Shown: one piece after another, positions 13,440-27,094 of the stretch
Position numbering within the stretch: position 1 is the first letter of the stretch
Layout of the letters: each line of letters begins with the position of its first letter
Origin: Anastatus disparis
Lineage: Eukaryota > Arthropoda > Insecta > Hymenoptera > Eupelmidae
DNA length: 64,000 bases
Assembly: GCA_017163975.1 (NCBI GenBank)
Contig: JAFFSR010000242.1
Span: 955,001 to 1,019,000, forward strand
Reading direction: 5' to 3'
The notes under the pieces: generated by a model
Seen by the model: only the letters and a program-made list of their open reading frames with translations
Databases searched by the model: none
What the model was told of the DNA's origin: nothing
Program-made: the position numbers and the translations under genes

Positions 13440-16400
13440 TAAGACGATAAAAATAATAGATCTAACTAAAAAACATACAACCCTCGTCAGTGAGGTATAA
13501 TTTAAATGTAGAACTGGCTAGTGTATAGTTAGTGCCTTATTAGATTTCCGTACGGAAGTGGAAAAAAAGAGATAATGTAAAAGTAAAAGAGAAATTCAAT
13601 TACAGTAATTTCCTTCTTTTTTTATCTTTATAGGAGTGCTAAATGTAAATCCGACAGTACTATTTTTTGCTTCGGGAACAATTTTTTTCATTTCCATTTA
13701 AATTCTATTTCATATTTGTAAAATAAAAAATTAATTAAATGTACAGGATTTTATTAAATACGTACTTATTTTTTCATGTTAATTTTGTTATTCAATTTTA
13801 ATATTAATTTTTCATATTTTATATAAACTATTATTAAAATACTTTTTTTAATATTTTAAATATAATAGGTAAGTGAATTTTTTATTATATACCGAAGCGT
13901 TCTTAAGGTTTTGTATTTTTTTTCATCTGCGCCATAAAAGACTATGGAAACAATAATTGAGAATAACGTATATCTGTAAACGAACGGCTAAAAGCTAAAA
14001 AAATAATGGTAAATCTAATAATGCCATCCATTTTCTAGTATATAAAAGCATTCGCAAATTTTATCTTTCTATTGATATAATGTAGGTGAAGTGAAAATGA
14101 ACTTTAAATAAATAACAAAGCTAAAGAAAAACTTAACTTTTATAAAATTATGTAAAAAAGTAAAACGATAACTAATTTTTATTAAATCATATACAAAGCA
14201 AGGAAATGAAAAAAATTTCAAATTATTTTTTTTCTTTTAAGAATAGTATAGTTGCAATGATTAAACCGGACATTATCGTTGAAGATAGAAATGGTCTTCC
14301 TGGAATCTATTTCTGCAGCGCGAAGAGGCTCTTTGCGTTCCCATTCCGTTAGTTTTAGAATTGATGATCCGTTGCTTATAACAATCTACTGTCACAGTTT
14401 CATTACGGTGCAACCAGTAGCAATATAATTCTAACTCCTATATATGTGTATGTGTGCACTTGCACACTCAATATACTGTATTACAACATAACGGGAAAGC
14501 TTCCCTTCATATGTCACCAAACACAAAAGCTTCTGGAGAAGGAGAAAAGCTTGTATAGCTCTTTCTCATATTGGAGCTTTTCATATTAAAGTGAATGATT
14601 GCTTTAACCTATTCTAATGACTTTTCACGTGTTGAATCATCGTGCAAAACCTAGTCTCTGTGATATTTAATGATACGGTAGATAGAATAATATTTTTTTA
14701 TGTATCATTCTAAATATTAACTCTTGTCAGCGGCTTAATTGAAAAAAATAATCCTTTTATCGGAAATACAGTAAATCAATCATAAAAAGATGATCAATAC
14801 TTGGAAAATATTTACTTATGATTTTATATTTTATCAAATACTCTATTATTGTTATTTTTTTGCTATCAATAAAGATGTAGGGGAAAATTGTTATCTCACA
14901 TTTTTTGCTTCGTACAACAATGGTATTTGATTTATAGTCATTCTTTTCATGTAGCTTATGAAATATAAAGAATCTCCTCTCATTTTATTTAAATTGTATT
15001 GAATAATCAAAGAATTCATGCTGGAAATTTAAAAATACGATATTCGAAATAAACATATAAGTAATTATTCTTTTTTTCTAACAATTTCACTTTGATAAAT
15101 ATTTTTAAAAAGTAAAAAAAATGAAAAATAAAATAAAATTTATTATGAAAAATATTCGTTGTACATGACAACTTTTCCAAGTCAATTTATGCTAGTTGCT
15201 TTTTAATGACACTAAAAAAAATTGCAAAAGAAAAATTTTAAAGCTTATGTTTATAAAGTATGCATAAATATGTAACACAGCCTATTTTTTTCCAAACTTT
15301 CAACATTAGCTATTTTTTTATGCATAAAATTATTTAATTAAACAAAAAAAAACAGAAATAACGTTGTAACTATATTTGTTTTGCATTAGCCGACTGGAAA
15401 TTGTAATGAGTATAAGCATTTTAATCATAAACGTTTGCTTTAATAATACATTAGCAGAGTTTACATCCAATGTTAGTTTTACAATTGCAAAGAAGGCAAA
15501 AGGAAAATTGCTCAGCATAACGTTAAGCGCATAATTACATTTTAGCATAGTAGTGCGAATATCAAATGTCGCTCACATACAAGTTTGTTGCTCAAAAGGT
15601 GAAGAGCAAAACTTAATTTGCACATATATACATATACAGCCGTATAACAAGGACGTAAAAAGAGACGGAGACACTAACTGTACTCGCAAAATAAGATTTC
15701 GACGCTTTATAAGTAGCAATTACAAAAAAAAAATAACAAGTATACGCACGAACAAAACGGGAAACAAAACGTGAATCGAAAAGGGAAACTTTATTTCATT
15801 TATCAAAGTAAATTAATCCTGTGTAAACATTCTTAAAAATCAATTTTAAATTAATTTATCTTTTAGATTTGCTGATTGATTAACTGTTAGCTTGATTTAA
15901 TGTTAGTTAGTTCGTTTAATTGAGTTTCTAAAGAAGTAATTATTTTAACTAGGAGTTATCCAAGAAATTTTTAATTGTAAGATATAAGTTTAAATTGAAA
16001 TTTTCTCATATTTTGTCGAGTAATAAAATCTATAAAATTAAAAAAGTTTGAATTGTTTCAATTATATTTAATTTTAAAAAATGGAAAAACAATATATTGG
16101 AAAAAAAATTTTACAATTCCCTATAACATAAAATTGTGACTATACAAAACTCAATAATAGTTTGTAAAATGTCAAAATCTAAAAAAAATTCAATAAAAAA
16201 AATGAAAAGTCTAGAATGAACAAGAAAATTTATTGTAATAAAGATACTATTGATAAAATCGAACAAGAGTATCAAATGGAGAAAGAATATTCTGTTGTCA
16301 ATATCTGCAACGTTCAAAAGTAAAATGAATATACAACTTACATGTTATTTTATAGAATATTCATGACTTTTGAAAGTTACAAACTAATATTAACATGGAT

Positions 16401-17320
16401 GAAAAAAATTTTACTTGAAGTTTAAAATAAAATCATGTTTGAAAAATGTTTACAAAATTATAAGAGTCTTATTTGTAAATTAAAACTGAATTGTGATAAT
16501 TAAATAAGATAAATAATATTATGTTTTAAAGTTTAAAGTTAATAAAAATCAAGTATTAAAAATAAAATTTTTTGAAATTTTGTAAAAAAGAATATTTTAT
16601 AATTTTTATTGAAGTTGTAATAGTAAACAAATGAAATACTGAAATACAGTACTGAAATTGTGAAAAATAAAATTTAATGAATGTTCAAAGACTTGAATTA
16701 AGCAAGTACAAATATTGAAGATTAAATTTTCCCTAAAATACATTGAGCAACGGAGTAATATTTAATTTCCAAATTGTCTTGCGTAACAATTAACAGCATT
16801 ATCAATCTTATGAAACTTAACACAAAGACAATAAGTAAAAATCTCTTAAGAAAATGCACTGGACGTAAAATGAAGAAGAAAAAGTATCGAATAAATTAAT
16901 GTAAATAAAACGAACGCAAGGGTGGAATCAAGATAGATTATATGTATACATGGAAAAAGGTATAGCGATAAATAATGAAAGATCATGAAACGAACGGCAG
17001 ATGAATATAAAAAAAAACTATCATAAGAAACCAAAGCCAAGATAAATAAAGAAAAAAAGGGGGAAAAGAAAGAGTGTTACAAATAAAATGTAAAAAGTAA
17101 AAGAGGAGGGTTTGAAAAGAATTAGAGCGAGAGGGGGGTATGTATGTATATAAGAAACACTCTCACTCTCTTGCTCCCTTTTATTTTTTATTTTCACCAT
17201 GCGAGTTATAAAAAGCAATAGCCGCGTGTCTCGAGCGTATATTATACTGACATCGTACCCTCTTTGTGTGTATATACAAACGCCGATAAAGTTTCCCTTT
17301 CTCTTCTCTTTACATGTTAT
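13440..17320. other. A+T-rich non-coding DNA
   Basis: No supported gene. Frames at 15330-15774, 16111-16317 and 16846-17329 are low-complexity readings. From about 16850 the sequence becomes purine-rich on plus with scattered CpG, leading into the promoter-like patch at 17.3 kb. Confidence 0.5.
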
Positions 17321-17329
17321 ATATACCAT

Positions 17330-17545
17330 ATATATATACCTTATATACGTAAATGTATGCGCGTGTATATAGGTGTTGTAGATTGAGGGTGGGTTCGGCT
17401 ATAGACGACATGCGATTATTCACGTGCGCGCGGACATTGTCGTCGCTCTACACCCGAGTCTCTTCCGGTAATTTGCTTTCAAGTTTCCTATGACCTCTTC
17501 TTCGTCTTCTTCTTCTACTTCTCTTGCTTCTCGTCCTTCTTCAGG
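17330..17545 (+). promoter_or_regulatory. Candidate promoter and 5' exon with splice donor
   Basis: A TATA-like TGTATATAGG near 17363 is followed by a CpG-containing segment (CACGTGCGCGCGGAC, CGTCGCTC). A pyrimidine-rich CTTCTT tract then ends in TTCAG followed by GTGAGCATT, with the donor GT at 17545-17546. The layout resembles a non-coding first exon of an insect gene transcribed on plus. No downstream exon was recognised, so this is inference. Confidence 0.25.
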
Positions 17546-18341
17546 TGAGCATTAGTCGCCAGTTTCATGACAACCAGCTTTAATCGATCAAGACTTGGAA
17601 AGAACGAGTGGGATAGAAGATAGATGTTGAATTAAACTAAGATATATATGGAACTAAACTAAGATGTATGTGATCGATATAGGGAAAAAAATCCTCTGTG
17701 TGTTATATATCTAAGATTACATATATCTTTTTTTTTAAATGTCGATGTAATAAATATTCTTTTAGCTAATGTAAAGCTTTTTTTCTTCCTTTTCTCTATT
17801 CATCAAGATCGGTGACAAAATTCAACGTTTTCATAGGAATTCAGATATTTTTTATGTATATCGATTTTGATGGATTTTGGATAGATAAATGGGTAGCCGA
17901 GTAATGCTTTAAAAAATACAAAGTCATTGGATATCATTCTCCAAATTTTTCTGCATATTTTAGATTTTTTACCGAGTTATAGGACCTTATAAAATAGTTT
18001 TTTTAATATCATATCGAAATTTTGCTGTATCATCTTGTTTATCATTACGGAACCTCGAATCAATAATAAACGTGAGTATAATTGAATATTTTGAATCGGC
18101 TTAGAAATTCAAGATTTCAGTGGACAAAATACATTTGCATTGAATAAAAACTTTATTTAAAAATTTCTAAGCATACGTTGTTGCTGAGAAAATGTTTTAT
18201 TAACTCATGCAAATTAATTTCATGTTCAATATAAAAACTGATTTATAAAAACCATATTTACATATAACTTTGTACAAAGTTATCGTTTTATAATTCATAA
18301 CTATTAACAATTATTATCAAGAATTAAAAATCAAATATTAA

Positions 18342-18428
18342 CCTTTCTGTCTCTAATATTGGTAAATACTCATATGTAAAGTGTCTGCATGGTCGAGCCA
18401 CTATAGTGGTTTTCCCGACTCCTAAAGG
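18342..18428. mobile_element. Short TTAA-flanked MITE
   Basis: TTAA lies at both edges (18338-18341 and 18429-18432) with CCTTT... / ...AAAGG inverted ends and the motifs GGTCGAGCC and CCCGACTCC inside. An internal perfect palindrome CCACTATAGTGG is present. This is the pattern of a tiny piggyBac-type non-autonomous element. The inverted ends are short, so confidence is limited. Confidence 0.5.
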
Positions 18429-19489
18429 TTAAAAATTTTTATAACATTATTTTTCTTTATCAAGAAAATAATACAAAATTATTTTTTTTTTCAAATAGTT
18501 TTTTTTGTAATACTTTAAAACATCAATAAAAATTAAACACTTGAAATATTTCAAATTTCAAACTATTTAGACTACGTCACATCAATAACTGATGATAAAA
18601 AAGCCAAGGTTAAAAAAGGGGGTTCAGTTAGAATTAGATTTTTATCTTGTTATTAAAACTTTTTTAGTCACCAATATACATATATTCGTTGATTTTAGGT
18701 TCTAATTACAAAATAAATTTCTTGTAAATGTGATATTAAAATATCAAATAAAACGATATTTTCATGAAACAATATAGCGTGCACAAGCTATCGTCATTTT
18801 TTTAAAATTTCTTCTTATTACCCACTTTCTCCTTGTCTCCACTAATCTTTATACATTTTCCTTTCTTTATCGCTTTCATTCTCATTTAAATTTTTAGTCT
18901 TTCACTCCATCTTCGTTTACTTTGTAATTTTCTTTACTGCTTCGCTTTATTTCTCTTTCTTTTTTTTCCTTTTTTTTCTGTTCACAACCTGTTCTTGGTT
19001 GCTTTCTCTTTGTTCGTAGTTAAAATTGAGCGATATTGCGTAGGTTGACCTCTAGAAAATTGACTGGACTTTGGTTGTATTTTTTCTAAAAGGTATTTAC
19101 TTTGTGAAGAAAGTATTGAATGTTCATTTTTATTTTCCTTCGAAAATATATATCCTTCTAACGGTTTAATTTAATATCATCTAATATTATATTGCTAAAT
19201 TATTTTTAAATTAACGTATAGTTATATGTAATTTATACGCGTATCTTCATCTTAAAATAAATATTTTTCATTGATAATATTTCAGATTTATAAGTAAATT
19301 ATTGTAATTCAATTAACTTATTAGTTTTGATATAAAGTATTATTTAGAAAGCTTTTATTATACAATCCAAAATATCAGCATGCACAGTTCATTAATTTAA
19401 ATTATATCACATAAAAGAAAGGTTTATCGTCAGTAATACGTATTACTTATGTCGTTGTCTGATCAACCACAACATTATCTACTTGTTGA

Positions 19490-20024
19490 AACTTAAAGGG
19501 ACTCTTCAATTTTCTCCTAATAAAAGATATTTTTTATTACATAAAATTATGAAAAAATTGTTTCGTCTGAATTTTAAAGCTTTTTAAAAAAATTTACCTT
19601 TGTTTCTTATAAGGAATAAATCAAGCTGAGATTAAAATATTTCGATTAAAAACAAATTGTTCGAAAAGTTCAAATTGTTCAATAATTATAAAAGAATAAA
19701 AATAATGCAAAAGTTTAGCTGAAAATAAATTCTGCATTTTAATTTTAATTTCGTTTACAACTTTTAAATATTTTGAACTCTTTGAACAATTTTTGTTATA
19801 GTCAAAAGGTTTTAATCTTAACATAAATGTATTTATAATAAGAATCAAAAACAAATTTCTTTAAAAAATTTTTAAATTCAAACAAAATTGCTTTTAACTT
19901 TTAAAATATCAAACCTTGAACCGGATAAACACAATTTTTTTCAAAATTTTTTACTAGAAAAAACTTTTTGAAATTTGACAAAAATTTGACTCAAATGCAA
20001 TACGCTCTCTTTGTTAGTTTATTA
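19490..20024. mobile_element. Diverged member of the 10.4-kb palindrome family
   Basis: The right end CAAATGCAATACGCTCTCTTTG resembles the CAAATGCAATGCACTCTCCTTG end of the 10408-11080 element. Internal blocks are also shared (ATTATGAAAAAATTG, GGTTTTAATCTTAACAT, AAACAAATTGTTCGAAAAG). The arms pair over much of their length but with many changes. The minus frame 19621-19854 lies inside it and is not a gene. Confidence 0.6.
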
Positions 20025-20345
20025 TTGTCAAAATATATTTGATATTTAAAATTTATAATTTTGTTACCTAATAAAATTTTCTTTTCGAAGTTTCGTTTTT
20101 TGGAAAATTATGGGATACAACCCTTGAAAAAAGAAAGATTTTTTGTGAAAAATAATTAGACGTTGATTTCATTTCAAAATCAGACGATTGTGAGATATTA
20201 AAAGGAAATGGATTTCCAGGAGGTGACAATTAAGGTCATTATGAATAAAAAATACGTGTCTTTTATTTTTAAATCCTCAACAATATAATTAAATTTTAAC
20301 AAAGTATGGACATCTTGTTAGGTTTACTTGGTACAATAGTATATT

Positions 20346-20461
20346 ACGTTCCGAGGCACGGAACAGGCTCATTCCATGCGCGTGTTGGTTTGCTTCGCGA
20401 GGCGAAGCCGAGCGAAGCAAAACACGCGCATATGATGAGCCTGTTTCGTGCCGAGGAACGT
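20346..20461. repeat. 116-bp G+C-rich palindrome
   Basis: The arm ACGTTCCGAGGCACGGAACA... is inverted as ...TGTTTCGTGCCGAGGAACGT. Pairing continues through GGCTCAT and GCGCGTGTT to a small CG-rich centre near 20403. Its base composition stands out sharply from the surroundings. Confidence 0.85.
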
Positions 20462-20468
20462 ATACGAT

Positions 20469-21337
20469 TTTCCTTCATGCCCGGCCGGAACTTTGCCACC
20501 CCAAAAAGTAATAAAACTCCATTTTTAATAAAAAAAATTCGTCAAAAGCGAAGAGTCATCTGTTGCGTTATTTCGTTGTAGCGCGCATGCGCAAGCAATT
20601 ACAGTATACAGTTGAGTTCGGTAGAGAAAGAGAGAGAGAAAAAACTAAACATAGCAGCACACATAGCAGTTAACATAAGATACACAATAAATATATAAAT
20701 GATAATTCAAATTTAAAAAACGTGAGAAATAATGAAATGTGTTTATAAAACTTTTATATTACTATATTTTGTGTATGAAAACCTTTTAAAGAGCAAAAGA
20801 AAAAATTGCGAGTTAAAACAATTGTGTATGTTAGTAAAGATATAGTTCATTTTAATAAATATAAATGTATTAATATCAAGTGCACAAAAAAAAACGTGTA
20901 AAAGCAAAACGTGTAAAAACGTGAATTTAATTATTTTCTTTGTACAAAAAGAATCATGAAGTGTTTAAAAGAGTGTCGTGAATTAAAAGAAACGTGTATG
21001 AAAAAGAATATCTATTTTAAACGAAAGTTATGATTCGTTATAATTTAAACTATTATATGTATATTAGTGTATTAATATCGAGTGTGTTTGTTTATTTAAT
21101 AACTACAAGTATGATGTATGCATTTATCTATTTAATGCTGAGGTTAGACATTCGCGTATATATAGATATAGTTTAAGTATACAGCAGACAGCGAAGCGAC
21201 CGAGAAGACGTACAGTTCGTAGCTGCGCGGTGCGTTCTGCGCACGTATGTAACGGAATAACACGAATGTATTCGGCCGGTTCCCTGCCGCATGAGGAGCA
21301 CTTTTAGGCAAAGTTTCGGCACGGGTATGAAGGAAAA
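20469..21337. mobile_element. Element with about 30-bp inverted termini next to the palindrome
   Basis: The left sequence TTTCCTTCATGCCCGGCC and on to AACTTTGCC (20469-20497) is inverted at 21307-21337 (GGCAAAGTTTCGGCACGGGT followed by ATGAAGGAAAA). A second diverged inverted pair lies inside, near 20568-20590 and 21237-21262 (GTTATTTCGTT against AACGGAATAAC). The interior of about 0.8 kb is A+T-rich and has no transposase. A non-autonomous DNA element is the best reading; a hairpin-flanked transcript unit is an alternative. Confidence 0.5.
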
Positions 21338-21349
21338 ATATTATCTTAC

Positions 21350-24300
21350 ATTCTTTATGTGATTTTCTTAACACGTGTTCGGCGCATTATGATCATATTA
21401 CCTCATATCCATGTTTCATAAATTTTATCTTTTTTTTTGCTGTTTAAATTTGTTTAACGCACTTAATCTAATTTTTTGACAACCTAAACGACATTGAAAA
21501 ATACTCTTAAGAAAATGATAAAATATTTTAATTTAAATGTTAATTAGAGGATTTATCATAATAATTTCTATCTCCAAGGTTATGCATGGATAGCATTTTT
21601 TCCTATATACAACTCAGAACGTTATTCATACGGATTGGAACATATTTGATTTTGTATAAAAATTACTATACATATGATATAAATGATACATATGGTGCAA
21701 ATCATAAATATTGTAAGGTAAATATCCTGACCAATCACCACCTTAAGAAATTGGACCGCTTAATAGACAGCCCATGTTAATTTTAGATTTCACCCGTGGC
21801 TATCTTTTGGGTGACACTATTTTTAAGGTGGTCATGCATTAGAACATTTAACTTATACATATAATATATAATATACAGCTAATACATATGACAAAAAATC
21901 TTTCTCCGTATGCTACAGATATGTACTAAACGAGAGTTAAGAAAAAATACTAGAACAATCGATATTAATTTTCTAAGTATAAGTCAAACCAAACCATAAT
22001 TTTTTAAAGTACATCTTGATTTGTTTTGTATTTAATTCTAATTTAATATAGCACGTGTCGCATGTACTTACATATGCGTCATCCCTATTTGATCAATATT
22101 CTTTTTTTCAGTTGATTGTTTGTAAAAATTTTAATATTAGTGATATGAGCATAAAATAATTATATCTTATGTTTATGTTACTGTTTAAAATGTATTGATT
22201 AATGTGAATTTGATTTTAAGATGATTACAGAATTGATAAAGAACTTGGTAAAAAGTTTAAAACCTTGGCAAAAAATAATTTTTTACTTCAATATGCAAGT
22301 GTATATGTTCAATTTCATTTCATATTTATAAATTTTAACATTAACAAACATTCGATGATTAATAATTTAAAAAATGTTTTCTATACATACTAAAATATAT
22401 ATCCCCGCATATATTTAATCGATGAGAATTTTTACAATCCCAGGATTATTACCATCTGAAAAATTTAAAAGGCTGCATAATTTAGATTCCTGATAACGCT
22501 TCCCTTCTTCATCGTAAAGCCAGTAAATAAATCCTAGCATTCTGATACGCGTGCATAGAAAAGTAAAATATTTCAGTAACATTATTAAATTATTGAATAA
22601 CTGAGTTATGATTTTCTTGGAAAATATTTGAAAATCGCAAAATTATTCAATATATGCTTGATAAAAAAAAGTAAAATTCCAAGTTTTGTGTAAAATAAAT
22701 ATCTTATTTTTGATAATCTATATGAATCTAGCCTAACATTTTTAATGCTAAACTTGAAAAAGAAATCCTAATGTTTTTTGAAAATCATTTCTAAAACCAA
22801 ATTTTTTATTTTTATAAATTGGGAGAAATATTGGAAATTTCATGAAAAAGCGTAGAGCAAAAAATTTGGGAATGATAGCACAAGTAGATCAATACACAGT
22901 TTATTTTTTAAATAAACATTAGAAATAGGTATCTCCATGTGTATGTTCTAACGAGTACTTTCGAAATTCTTTTAATGAGAATCGATTTTGAACATTATGT
23001 AGTAAAGTATAAATTTGATTGAAAAAATTTGTTTTACGTGTATACGTATATAATTTTAGCATGAATGCAATAAACATATAATAAATGTTTGATACAATAA
23101 ACGTATAATATATATGCACAACATTTTTATAGTGTACATAATTGAATTAATTTTTCTAAAATAGAGATGATCCATCGTCTAGTTTGACGAAAAAGCTGTC
23201 AAACTTAAACAAGTTGATCTTTTATCGACGTTGTGGACATTTTTATCAAGAGAATTTAAGAAAAACGAAATTACTTTTTTCCAAAAATAGAAGTTTCAAG
23301 CGAATGAATATCATTAAATTATCGGTTCGTATTAATTTCTTTTATATCACACAAATGATAAAGGTTATAAGTAAGCCAAGGAAGCCAGAATCAGTCAATT
23401 ATATTGAGTATCAGAAGCTAGGCACTTTGACACATCATTTTTTTAAAGTGAGAAATTTACATATACGTAAAAATGATTAATGTAATGGTTAAGCCGTGCT
23501 GATCTAAACATTCTTTTTTTTGACAGAATTTTTATTTTCTATCTTAGAATTTTACATTGTGAATTCATTTTTTTCTATAAAGAATTTTTTGAATTTAAAT
23601 ATTATTATCATTTTATATATGTTTTAATATACATTTTATTCTAAAACATATCGTGATAATAACTTTTAATTTAAAAAAATTTCTTAACGGAAGATTACAA
23701 GTAACATCAGTTATACACAAATCAAGACTGTCTTATTTCCAATATGTAATGATTAATATTTCATTAAATTAAAAAAAAATGAGAAAAACTGATAGTTTGA
23801 AAGAAATTTATATTACATTTTTCAAACATCAATAACAGCATAAAAATAAAATAAATACTTAATAAGTAAAAACTTAATCACACTAAGAATTGTGCAATAA
23901 CAACGATTAAAACGTATGACGTCAAGAAATTCAAATTTACCAAAGCACGTATCTCGACTTGTGCGATGAAAAAAAAACAGAGAATTTCTTTGCTTACCCG
24001 AATTGTGGCCCGGTCAAATACCAAAAAAAAAAAAGAATTATTCACCGAGTTTCTGCATACCAGGTCTCGACATAGTTTTTTTATACTTCTTTTGTTTTAA
24101 AATATATTCTATCACGTAAAAAATTTTCTATAATTAATGTGACTCTGCTAAAAAGTTTGAATTAAAACTATTGCTACTGAAGATAATATTGGTGGAATAA
24201 AAAAAGCTTTTTGTTAGAAAATGTTCACAATTTATTCAATATTTAGAAAACTTTATCAATGTACAAGAACTGATATGTTTAATTAAATTTTAAAAAAATA

Positions 24301-26930
24301 AAACAAGTAATTTTATTTCGAACATAAAAAGTAAAGAAAAATTCAGGACTTACTTTATATTTAGTTGATAGAACGTTTTGTCGAAATTTTGGTCTTTAAA
24401 AAATTTTGGAAAATTTTACACACATTTATCTACAAAAAAACACTTTAATCAAACGCCTTAATTATTTTCTAAAGAGGCTTCAAAAATTTATTATTTATCT
24501 TCACGCGGAGGTCATTAACCACGCACATACGATATTAAATAAAAATGTAACACATTTGAAAGAAGAAAAATCGCATATAAACGTGCAACTTGTACAAGAG
24601 CATATACATTATATTCGTATAGATAACATCCGATCTCACCGTTATCGAATTTTAAAAAATAGAAGTTTCAATACGTGAGACACAAAACTTTCTTTAACGT
24701 TTTACACAACCCAAACGATGTCATTTTTTCGAGCCCCTATAAAGAACTATCGTCGTTCTGCTTCTTTTTTTCCATACCGTCTATTATTCTTTCGCCGTTG
24801 ATTTTTTATCCCCTTCCCTTGCTATTTTTATCAGCTTCTCTTCTTTCCTTTTTTTCTCTTCTTTCGTATTATATACACTATAATGCGTATTTGGAGTGTA
24901 TGGCAAGAGTGCCTTCAAGAATTTTAATGCGAACGTATGCACATATAACGCATTAAAATCGATATAAGTAAGAGTGGCTTGTTTTCTTTTTTTTTTTGTA
25001 ACATGAAAATTCACGTATAGAAAGGTTAAAATTTTTTTCTCGTAAAACATATATACATGTACAAAAGTCTCTTTATTGTTTTTGCGGTTATACGTCATCG
25101 TTACTTTTCCATGCGCCATTTTTCTCTGTTGTGTATCCAGATTCGAAGCAGAGTTTCTTTGATGCAAGCCCTGATCGAGTTCATTTAGCTGCACTTGTTT
25201 ATCCATTAACGAATAAATTTGTACAAAGTATGACCCAGTTTTGTTTAGTCGATGTTTTAATCTCTTTTTTTTCTTTTCTTTTCATTTTGACTCCGTATAG
25301 TTTACGTTCGAAATTAGTTTGTTGGTCAGTATTTTTAGTTTCGATACAAGATTTTTTTAATAGGAAAACTCTTACCGAAGTGCAAAACTTTCATATTACT
25401 GAAAGATTTGAAGAGTTCGGAACTCAGTTCCAGTTTACTTTACTTTTGGAGTCGATATTAAACGTTTTTAAAAATATAAGATACTTATTCCTGCACAAAT
25501 AATTTTGAAAAATAATTAATGCAATGTATTATTTGTACAATGCAATAAAATATTTAAGGTTGTACGAATTGTTAAAACATTATAAAAATTGAACAAATCA
25601 GTAAGATTTTATTTATCTATTATGTTTATGATGTATCAAATGCAATATGATACATTATGTAAATAAATTCTTAGAATTCCTTGTACACCAATAAATGGAT
25701 TTCTGGAACTAGTGTCGACTTGTTTATTTGCGATAGTAAGAAAATACTGTATGTATAATAATTTTGATTTATCAGTATGTTATAGACATTTTTCATATTT
25801 ATAAATACACTCTTAATTTGATCGAAAAAGCTTGATTTTACTTTTAATATCTAAAGAAAATTCAAATTATTTTTTATATGTTTCAAACTACTTACAAAAG
25901 AAACTTTTTTTGATTTTAAATAATTGTTATTAATATTTTAATTAATTTTTCTGGCATTCATTATTTTAAATAAAATTAAATTCATTTGTACCATTTTGAA
26001 ACATTTTTAAAATGGTAAAAATTATAATAAATTATTTTTATTAAACATTCTTCAACTCTAATTACGCATTTATATATGTGCATGCATTGATGAATACTTG
26101 TATTTTGCAAATATTAAATTTTAAGTTCACTAATTGAATTTTTATTCAATATTTAAAAAATATGTTATAAAAATATTATAAAAATATTTTGTAATAAAAA
26201 TTTTTTAATAAAAATTTTTTAATTTGTGAGAAATCTACTTTTTTATATTTTATATATTATTTTGTAAAATTGACAATGAATACAATGATAATGGAATGGT
26301 ATCCAAGTAAGAACCGTAATATTATTATAGAATAATAGTAAAAATGTTTTTACTTTAAAATTTAAAAATAGCTGCGCGTCTTGATGTAAGCATAAAATCC
26401 GGATAACAAGATGATACTTCTTATTCTGCAGGTCAAAACCGGAATGGTGCATTTTAGCTGGGACACTGGGTAAACGCTAAATATGTATTTGCAAAATACA
26501 TAAGAACTTTAAGCTGCTATTAAATGTTATATGCATGTACTGGATCCTAAAAGATTCCATAAAACTTGCTGAATATATAATCTTAAACCTGAAATATCTA
26601 GGACTATAAAAAAATTAAAAAGGTGGCATAAAATATGAAAAACAGTATTTTACTTCTTTATTGTGTTTTTTCTTCAGGAAAATTTAGAAATTTTTATAAA
26701 TAAATTTAGATATTAGAAAAGTATTTTTTCGTAAGACAAACCATAATTTTTATATTAATGCACTCCATATATATATTAACATACATTTAAAAATATAATC
26801 CTGAATGAATGATTGTATTTATTAATCAAAAAATTATACAAGAAAACAGAATGTCGTTAATGAAAATCGATTATTTATTAAAATTTAATTAAAATATTCT
26901 TCGAATAGATTTATATAATATTTAATATCT
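21350..26930. other. A+T-rich non-coding DNA
   Basis: No supported gene. The two longest frames (24784-25206 minus, 25131-25502 plus) overlap in antisense. A slightly more balanced segment at 25080-25200 could read as a short N-terminal exon on minus, but it has no domain and no convincing splice donor. A 10-bp inverted pair ACCACCTTAA / TTAAGGTGGT at 21737-21832 may mark a tiny MITE. Confidence 0.45.
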
Positions 26931-26936
26931 ATACAA

Positions 26937-27094
26937 CCCTAGTAGAAATTGAAACGCTGTGCATTACCATTTTATGACCAGTAGAAATGGAAACGCTTTT
27001 TTTAACATTTTATGGCCATTTCTTTTGCATTATTATTACTAATAACCTCAAATTTTTGGAAACACCATTATTTATGGTTACATTTCTACCAGGG
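26937..27094. mobile_element. MITE, CCCTGGTAGAAA family, copy 1
   Basis: A 158-bp element with ends CCCTAGTAGAAAT and ATTTCTACCAGGG. The interior contains a second GACCAGTAGAAATGGAAACGC repeat of the left subterminal block. It shares termini with the elements at 33733-34279 and 35965-36137. Confidence 0.65.

Noticed and set aside
24784..25502. Overlapping 140- and 123-codon ORFs as host genes
   Set aside because: They are antisense to each other, rich in codons expected from A+T-rich DNA, and have no domain or splice context. The minus frame's first 45 codons are the only part with balanced composition.
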